Of a stretch of 64,000 bases of DNA, positions 58,440-64,000 are shown in pieces. The position numbers and the translations under genes were made by a program. The stretch spans positions 227,046,961 to 227,110,960 of the forward strand of contig CP136066.1 in the NCBI GenBank assembly GCA_032622095.1. The letters run 5' to 3'. The stretch's first letter is position 1. Every line of letters starts with the position of its first letter. The notes below the pieces were generated by a model. It searched no databases. It worked only from the letters and a program-made list of their open reading frames with translations, and had not been told where the DNA came from. This DNA comes from Siphonodentalium dalli. Its lineage: Eukaryota > Mollusca > Scaphopoda > Gadilida > Siphonodentaliidae.

Positions 58440-59640
58440 TTACATGTTCACATCTAATGCTGCGTTCACACATTGGCAAATTTGCCTCGCATTTTTTGCA
58501 GGAATTGTGATACAGAAAGCTATAATAATGCGCCAGAAAATAAACACACAATCAACAATGTTTATAAAATGCATCTGTACCACAGCTCAGTGCATGGGAA
58601 GTAGACACTGTAGCTCAACACGTAATTGTGTTACTGAAATGTGCCTTTAAATAGCATTAAAGTACCTCAAAAGATGCAAAATGTAAAGTCTAGAGCTCCC
58701 TTACATGTGGAACTAACGAAATTGTACTTCTCATTGCCTTGGTAAGGATACATTTTATATATTCATATTCTGACACCAGATGCTTTCTATCATGGCGAAA
58801 TTCCCTCACAAAAATAGACACATTTGCCAGTGTGAATGCAGCCTAAACACATAACAAAGATAAGCTGTATGAGTTAATGTATGATATAAATGTTGGTGCT
58901 GAAATGGACTGTTGTAAATGTATGTTTATCATATACACGCATAACTTAGAGTTAGCGTATGTTTATCATACAAACACAAAACGTATCGTGCATCTTAACA
59001 CGTTTAATTTGACAAGAAACCAAAACAATCTTCAAAACCAAATTTGATTGTCGTTTTGTTCAGAACCACATTGGTTAGATATTTGTGACAAAAAGCTCAA
59101 AACCTAGTCTGCGTTTGAACACTCATTCCAGTTATTTCTAGATTTCACTTTTCATGGCACTGTTCTGTTGAATATACTCGTTCCATAGTTTCTTTTACCA
59201 AAATACACAATACTGTAAGCAGGGGGGGGGTAATAATTAATCTGCAGGAAGGTATGTCGGGCTGTGGGAGGTCCGAGAGGCAAAAAATGCAATTTTTACA
59301 ACCTCGTGCACATTTATACTAAAGACCGTTTATGCCCATGTTTGACATTTGTAACAGTTTAAACATATTATAACTGTAAAAGCACCATATGTATGTTACT
59401 GGGACCTCATATGGGCCTTAGTGGAGAAGAAATTAAGCTATGTCATGATGCAAATGGGATGTTGAGGTGAACACCTTCCTTCCCGACACCCTTTGGAAGT
59501 AAGCTTCGAGAAATGTAAAATTGAAATAAATAAAGTTGTCCTGATGTAACTAAGACATTTAACCCTAGATAATTGTGTTCATGGAACAAACGGTAGCAAA
59601 TGTCTCAAACATTATCGTGACTATCGATGGCTTGAAAATA
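58440..59640. other. AT-rich interval, no gene recognised
   Basis: Short frames only. A poly-G tract is at about 59222-59231. Possibly the 3' flank of the TRIM/NHL remnant. Confidence 0.4.
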
Positions 59641-59680
59641 GCTGTCACCGGTGCATCCAACTAATCAGTGAATTATTTAC

Positions 59681-62257
59681 ATGTGTATCAACTGTGAATC
59701 GACATCTATATTTATTGTTAACGGACGATTTGGGGAAGATAATGGCCATGGTAAACTTACGTCATCCGAAAAGAGTGTAATTGACTACGCTTTGGGCAAT
59801 ATCAATCTATTGCGAACAATAGAGAACTTTCGGGTGAACGAGTTCTCTCCCCTATATTCAGATATACACAATGCACTCCATTTAGAATTGAAATTTGACG
59901 CTCGTCACGATGTGGGAGCACATGATCCTCTTATAACTACCAATGTGGATCCCGAAACTAATCGTAAAATAAAAAAATGGGACCCTGATAAGAGAAATGA
60001 TTTCGCTATGAATCTTGATCACAATAAAATTAACCAAGTAATTGAAAAATTAGAGCAATGGCGACCTGAAACTGGGTCTGCTTGTAATCAATTCATTGTG
60101 GATGAAATATGCGAGGATGTAACATGTATTTTATTGGATTCCGCAAAAAACACATTTGGAACATATAACCCAAATCACAGGAAAACAATACATAAACCAC
60201 CAAATAAAACTTGGTTTGACGACGAATGTAAGTCAAAGAGACAAGCTTTTCACAAGGCAAAACGACTATATAATAGAGAAAAATCACTATCAAATAAACA
60301 GCATATGAAAAACGCTGGAACTCTTTATAGAAAAACTATGGATTCGAAAATAAAGAATCAGCGAGATGCAGATATTTCTGAACTCAAGAGTTACAGCAAT
60401 AGTTCCAGCAAGGCATTCTGGGATAAACTAAATAAATTATCCAATGATAATAAATTTCAAAATAACAACACAAACTTAGATCTGGAAATATTTTCTGATT
60501 ATTTTAAAAGCTTAAACGACTCAGACGAATCTGATAATCTAGGTAATTATATAGATGAATTAACTGAGTCGTCGTTCCATGACAGTTATCTAAATAACGC
60601 TATAACCGAAGAAGAAATTAAATCTGTCATTTCCAATTTGAAAAACAGTAAATCCGCTGGTCATGACGGGCTTTTAAATGAATATCTGAAGGCTTCTGTT
60701 GAGAAAATGGTGCCCATTTATTCCTTACTTTTCAACTTAATCTTGGAATCTGGAAACTACCCCCGGGAATGGGCCGTTGGGATGATAAAACCTATATATA
60801 AAAAGTCTGGTGACCGAACTATGCCGGACTCATATCGGGGAATTACACTTTTAAGCTGTCTTTCTAAAGTATTTACAGCCATTCTAAACAATAGAATGGT
60901 TTCATTTTCAGATGATCATGAAATAATTTTAAAAAATCAGACGGGATTTAGAAAATCCCACTCAACCGTAGATAACATATTTGTTTTACACAGTGTAATC
61001 AACCTATACCTAAAAAGTGGAAAAAAATTATATTGCACATTTATTGATTTTAGAAAAGCTTTTGATACTATATGGAGGGATGCAATATGGCTGAAATTAG
61101 CCCAATGCAATATCAACGGAAAAATACTTAATGTCATTAGAAATATGTACGGTAAGATAAAAACATGTGTAAAAAACAGTCACAATATTTCAGACTTTTT
61201 TGTTAGTAATGTCGGACTTTTTCAAGGAGAAATAATGTCACCTTTTTTATTTTCCTTGTACATTAACGACATCCAAGATTTTATGAATGATTGTGTAATA
61301 AAAAATTTGAGCTATTTAGATGAACTATACATTGAAAATGTGGGATGTTACATAAAATTGTTTTGTATTCTTTATGCAGATGACACAGTATTAATGTCTG
61401 ATACAGAAGAAAATATGCACCGTTCTCTCCAAGCATTTGCAGATTATGCAGATGCTTGGAAGTTGCAAGTAAATACAAAAAAAACTAAAGTCATACTATT
61501 TAGTAATAAACTACCCAAACCAATTCCAACGTTCAGATATCGAGGTCAAGAACTCCAGACAGTCAAAGAATTTGTATATTTGGGAGTAACCTTTTTTTAC
61601 AATGGTAGATTTTGCCAAAATTTGAAAAAAATAGTTACTATTGGCACAAGAGCAATGTATGGATTACTAAACAAAGTGAGATCTCTCAAGCTTCCAATCG
61701 ATATCATGTTAAAACTATTTGACTGTATGATAGTACCCATCCTATTATATGGGAGTGAAATTTGGTGTCACGAAAGGACTCAAATTATTGAATCGCTTCA
61801 TCTTAAATACTGCAAAATTATAGGATATTTGAAAACAAGTACACCAAATTATATGGTTTACGGTGAATTTGGCAGACACCCTCTGTCCATTGAGATAAAG
61901 TGCAGAGCACTATCCTACTGGTCCAAACTACTATCACATGAGGGCTCAGAACTTGCCAAAAATATATATGTTCTTGTTAAAGAATTGGACCACAATTCTG
62001 ATGGCTCATTTAATAGCCCATGGCTATTTTTTATTTCTAACACCCTGAAAGAACTTAACATGGAAAGAGCATGGACAAATCAGTCAGGTTTAACAAAAGC
62101 TGAAATTAGAACTATAAAATCAGAGCTTATTGAGCGACACAAGACAGAACAATTTACTGTAATGCAGAATGCCAACTCATCTAGAGCACGTTTTTATATG
62201 AGTATTAAAACGAGACCGGGCATGGGCCGCTATCTGATTTCTTACCGGCTCACTTAG
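59681..62257 (+). CDS. Reverse transcriptase ORF2 of a non-LTR element, N-terminally truncated
   Basis: Encodes 858 residues. Residues 1-75 are the end of an apurinic-type endonuclease (IVNGRFGEDNGHGKLTSSEK, SVIDYALGN, YSDIHNALHLELK). A basic linker follows. The reverse transcriptase starts near residue 310 (SKSAGHDGLLNEYLK) with GITLLSCLSKVF, NQTGFRKSHSTVDNIF (about 421) and motif A FIDFRKAFDTIW (about 452). The usual RQG-x-x-LSP is GLFQGEIMSPFLFSLYINDI, a noticeable variation. The catalytic LYADDTVLMSD follows (about 564). The thumb region ends at TRPGMGRYLISYRLT, where a frameshift separates the last 100 codons. The first 60 or so endonuclease catalytic residues are absent, so it is not autonomous as it stands. 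Confidence 0.85.
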   Translation: MCINCESTSIFIVNGRFGEDNGHGKLTSSEKSVIDYALGNINLLRTIENFRVNEFSPLYSDIHNALHLELKFDARHDVGAHDPLITTNVDPETNRKIKKWDPDKRNDFAMNLDHNKINQVIEKLEQWRPETGSACNQFIVDEICEDVTCILLDSAKNTFGTYNPNHRKTIHKPPNKTWFDDECKSKRQAFHKAKRLYNREKSLSNKQHMKNAGTLYRKTMDSKIKNQRDADISELKSYSNSSSKAFWDKLNKLSNDNKFQNNNTNLDLEIFSDYFKSLNDSDESDNLGNYIDELTESSFHDSYLNNAITEEEIKSVISNLKNSKSAGHDGLLNEYLKASVEKMVPIYSLLFNLILESGNYPREWAVGMIKPIYKKSGDRTMPDSYRGITLLSCLSKVFTAILNNRMVSFSDDHEIILKNQTGFRKSHSTVDNIFVLHSVINLYLKSGKKLYCTFIDFRKAFDTIWRDAIWLKLAQCNINGKILNVIRNMYGKIKTCVKNSHNISDFFVSNVGLFQGEIMSPFLFSLYINDIQDFMNDCVIKNLSYLDELYIENVGCYIKLFCILYADDTVLMSDTEENMHRSLQAFADYADAWKLQVNTKKTKVILFSNKLPKPIPTFRYRGQELQTVKEFVYLGVTFFYNGRFCQNLKKIVTIGTRAMYGLLNKVRSLKLPIDIMLKLFDCMIVPILLYGSEIWCHERTQIIESLHLKYCKIIGYLKTSTPNYMVYGEFGRHPLSIEIKCRALSYWSKLLSHEGSELAKNIYVLVKELDHNSDGSFNSPWLFFISNTLKELNMERAWTNQSGLTKAEIRTIKSELIERHKTEQFTVMQNANSSRARFYMSIKTRPGMGRYLISYRLT

Positions 62258-62568
62258 CAAACATCTTGCTAAAATTTAGAACCGCAAATCTAAAACTGCC
62301 TGTCGAATATACAAGATGGAAATCTAAATCTGTGGATAATTGTGACAAAATCTGTGATATTTGCGGTGATGGCACGGGTGATGAATACCACTTTATTATT
62401 ATTTGCAAAGAACTACAGGCAATTCGATCAGACTATATCCCGAAATATTACTGGGAGAATCCTACGAAAGAAAAATTCGAAAGACTGTTATCTTTGGAAA
62501 ATCAACTACTACTGAAAAAAATTAGTATTTTTATCAAATTGGCATCAAGAAAATTAAAATATGACTGA
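62240..62568 (+). pseudogene. ORF2 C-terminal segment, separated by one frameshift
   Basis: Continues the preceding frame one base over: LPAHLANILLKFRTANLKLP, then CDKICDICGDGTGDEYHFII. This is the C-terminal Cys/His motif, followed by an ERLLSLENQLLLKK helix and a stop at 62568. The shift lies at about 62236-62245. It is one lesion in an otherwise open gene and could be a sequencing error. Confidence 0.8.
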
Positions 62569-62874
62569 GCGATTATTCCAAATTTAAAAACTTGTGATTA
62601 GGTACATTATTTATAGTAGCGAATAATTATTGCAGTCAAAATATGATGATAATGATATTATAAAGACTTAACATATAATATAATTATATATATATATAAG
62701 ATATTATAATACATATTATGATATATCTATACATTTATCATATTCTATATTAATATATGTATGATTGTGTAACAATTGTTTTTTGTGACCTATTGTAAAT
62801 ATTGTATATATGTTATAGCATGTTTCGCCTTAATTGACGACTTTGCAATAAACAATCAAACAATCAACTCAGAG

Positions 62875-64000
62875 TATCTGTTACTCTCACAACAACATGC
62901 AACAACTAAAGTATGCAAGTCCAGCATAGTGACTGCTTGTCATTTAGTATAATTAAAGTTATCCACTAGACTAACACAAGTGGTATGGAATAAATGCTAG
63001 ATAAATGACTGGTTGACAGACTAATCAGGAAATAGTTAGAAATTATGGAATTGTGTGTATAATGCACAATTACCTAGCGTTGCAGATATTAGCAATTTAT
63101 AGAATAATATTGGTAAATGTTTTTATTGTCAAAATATATCAACTCTAGTTGAATAGGAGCTTAACAACTGATATGTCATGGATATATCTACAAAATGTCA
63201 ACAATGACTCGAAAGTGAAGACTTAGTTCACTGTCCTGAGATGTTATCAGCTTAAAGGTACGGTTGGCCTTGGCGGTGGGTATCCTATGAAAATATCTCC
63301 ACCCGTCAAAAACCCATACAAACAGAAAGAACATCAAAATGTAGATAGACTTTGTCCGTATACAAATAAGAAATATCGCATAAACAGTATGTTATTGTCA
63401 TATGTTTGACCATTGTTATGTAAACAAAAGCATAAAAAGTTACTTTTCTGGTGTTTGTTTATATTATGATGGTAAACATAAAGAGCGTTCTTTGTTGGCG
63501 AATTCCTGATATGGAACTAATAAAGATCGTTTATGCCGTTTGTGTGTGATTAGCCAGTAGCATTGTGCGGTCTTCTGTAACACAATCAGGCTCTTGCTTA
63601 GGTAAAATATAGTAGGTCTTTACGATAACATGCTGTTTACGCGATGGTCATGGTATATATGAACGAAACTGTATGCGTTTTTCTGTTTTCAGTGTTTGGA
63701 ACAAATATGAATATTTTAGACAATTAAGGCCTTTAAAATGTATTACAGCCAAAATAGCAAAAACACATGTTTGGATCACGTTATAGCTTGCATGGGGAAA
63801 TTACATCTCACTGGATATGCAGGAGATATGGTGGGACATTTATAATTTGTTTTTTTGAAAATTGGATGCATATACCTTTCAGTGAAAAACAATTCTAGTA
63901 GTTCTTTTAGTTTGAAACGTTCCATTTTATAAGTTATACCTTATACAGTAAGTTATACTGGTGTTTTGTGCAACTTTCAGCTTTTGGTGGGTTAGTACTG
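62875..64000. other. AT-rich interval, no gene recognised
   Basis: No open frame of interest. The block 63262-63330 (TTGGCGGTGGGTATCCTATG, then CCCGTCAAAAACCC) is related to 15648-15720 and marks a dispersed repeat. Confidence 0.45.

Larger units (their letters stand above)
59660..62870 (+). mobile_element. Non-LTR retrotransposon, 5'-truncated
   Basis: Spans the tail of an endonuclease, a complete reverse transcriptase, the C-terminal zinc motif, an AT-rich 3' UTR and a tail near 62848-62870 with repeated CAATAAA / CAATCAA units. The start of the endonuclease is missing, as is usual for 5'-truncated copies made by target-primed reverse transcription. The clade (Jockey, CR1 or L2-like) could not be settled by reading alone. 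It appears young, as its main frame is still open. Confidence 0.85.

Overview
The window looks like AT-rich, gene-poor, repeat-dense genomic DNA of an invertebrate animal. The few host genes are interrupted by introns. They include secreted C-type lectin and PAN/apple-like exons and a broken TRIM-NHL-like gene; there are also Ty3/gypsy and non-LTR retroelement remains and many MITEs and minisatellites. A lophotrochozoan (mollusc, annelid or brachiopod) would fit, but that is inference. I saw no rRNA, tRNA, CRISPR array or bacterial operon.

Layout. Positions 577-4761 are a 31-bp satellite with higher-order structure. Positions 4.8-7.6 kb hold a TTAA-flanked MITE, a 48-bp tandem repeat grown from the end of a fold-back element, and MITEs of two families. 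Positions 7.7-9.9 kb hold two minus-strand exons of a C-type lectin gene, with a retroelement tail in the intron. Positions 11.6-14.5 kb are a small, internally deleted gypsy element with two LTR copies and an integrase reading frame. Positions 15-25 kb are intergenic repeats, one dead non-LTR fragment, a 138-bp tandem repeat, (GA)n and a 22-bp minisatellite. At 26.4-27.5 kb a minus-strand exon with signal peptide and PAN-like cysteines abuts a 26-bp minisatellite in its intron. Positions 28-33.6 kb hold a 68-bp tandem repeat and more MITEs. Positions 53-57 kb are MITEs and a 41-bp tandem repeat. A TRIM-NHL-like pseudogene (57.1-58.4 kb) and a 5'-truncated non-LTR retrotransposon (59.7-62.9 kb) close the window.

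The main discovery is at 33891-53080. A 19.19-kb element has inserted cleanly into a copy of the 464-bp MITE also seen at 6320-6783. The insertion is flanked by a 6-bp duplication TCTGTA, and the uninterrupted MITE supplies the empty site. The element starts with AG and ends with CT. It has inverted arms of about 4.1 kb, a core made of a 6.3-kb tandem duplication, and a nested 3.27-kb terminal-inverted-repeat segment in each duplicate. Length, 6-bp TSD and AG/CT ends recall Maverick/Polinton elements, but no polymerase, integrase, protease, ATPase or capsid gene is visible. It instead carries small unrecognised reading frames: a 198-codon one in each duplicate, a two-exon one of 94 codons in each arm, and several short ones near good TATA boxes.
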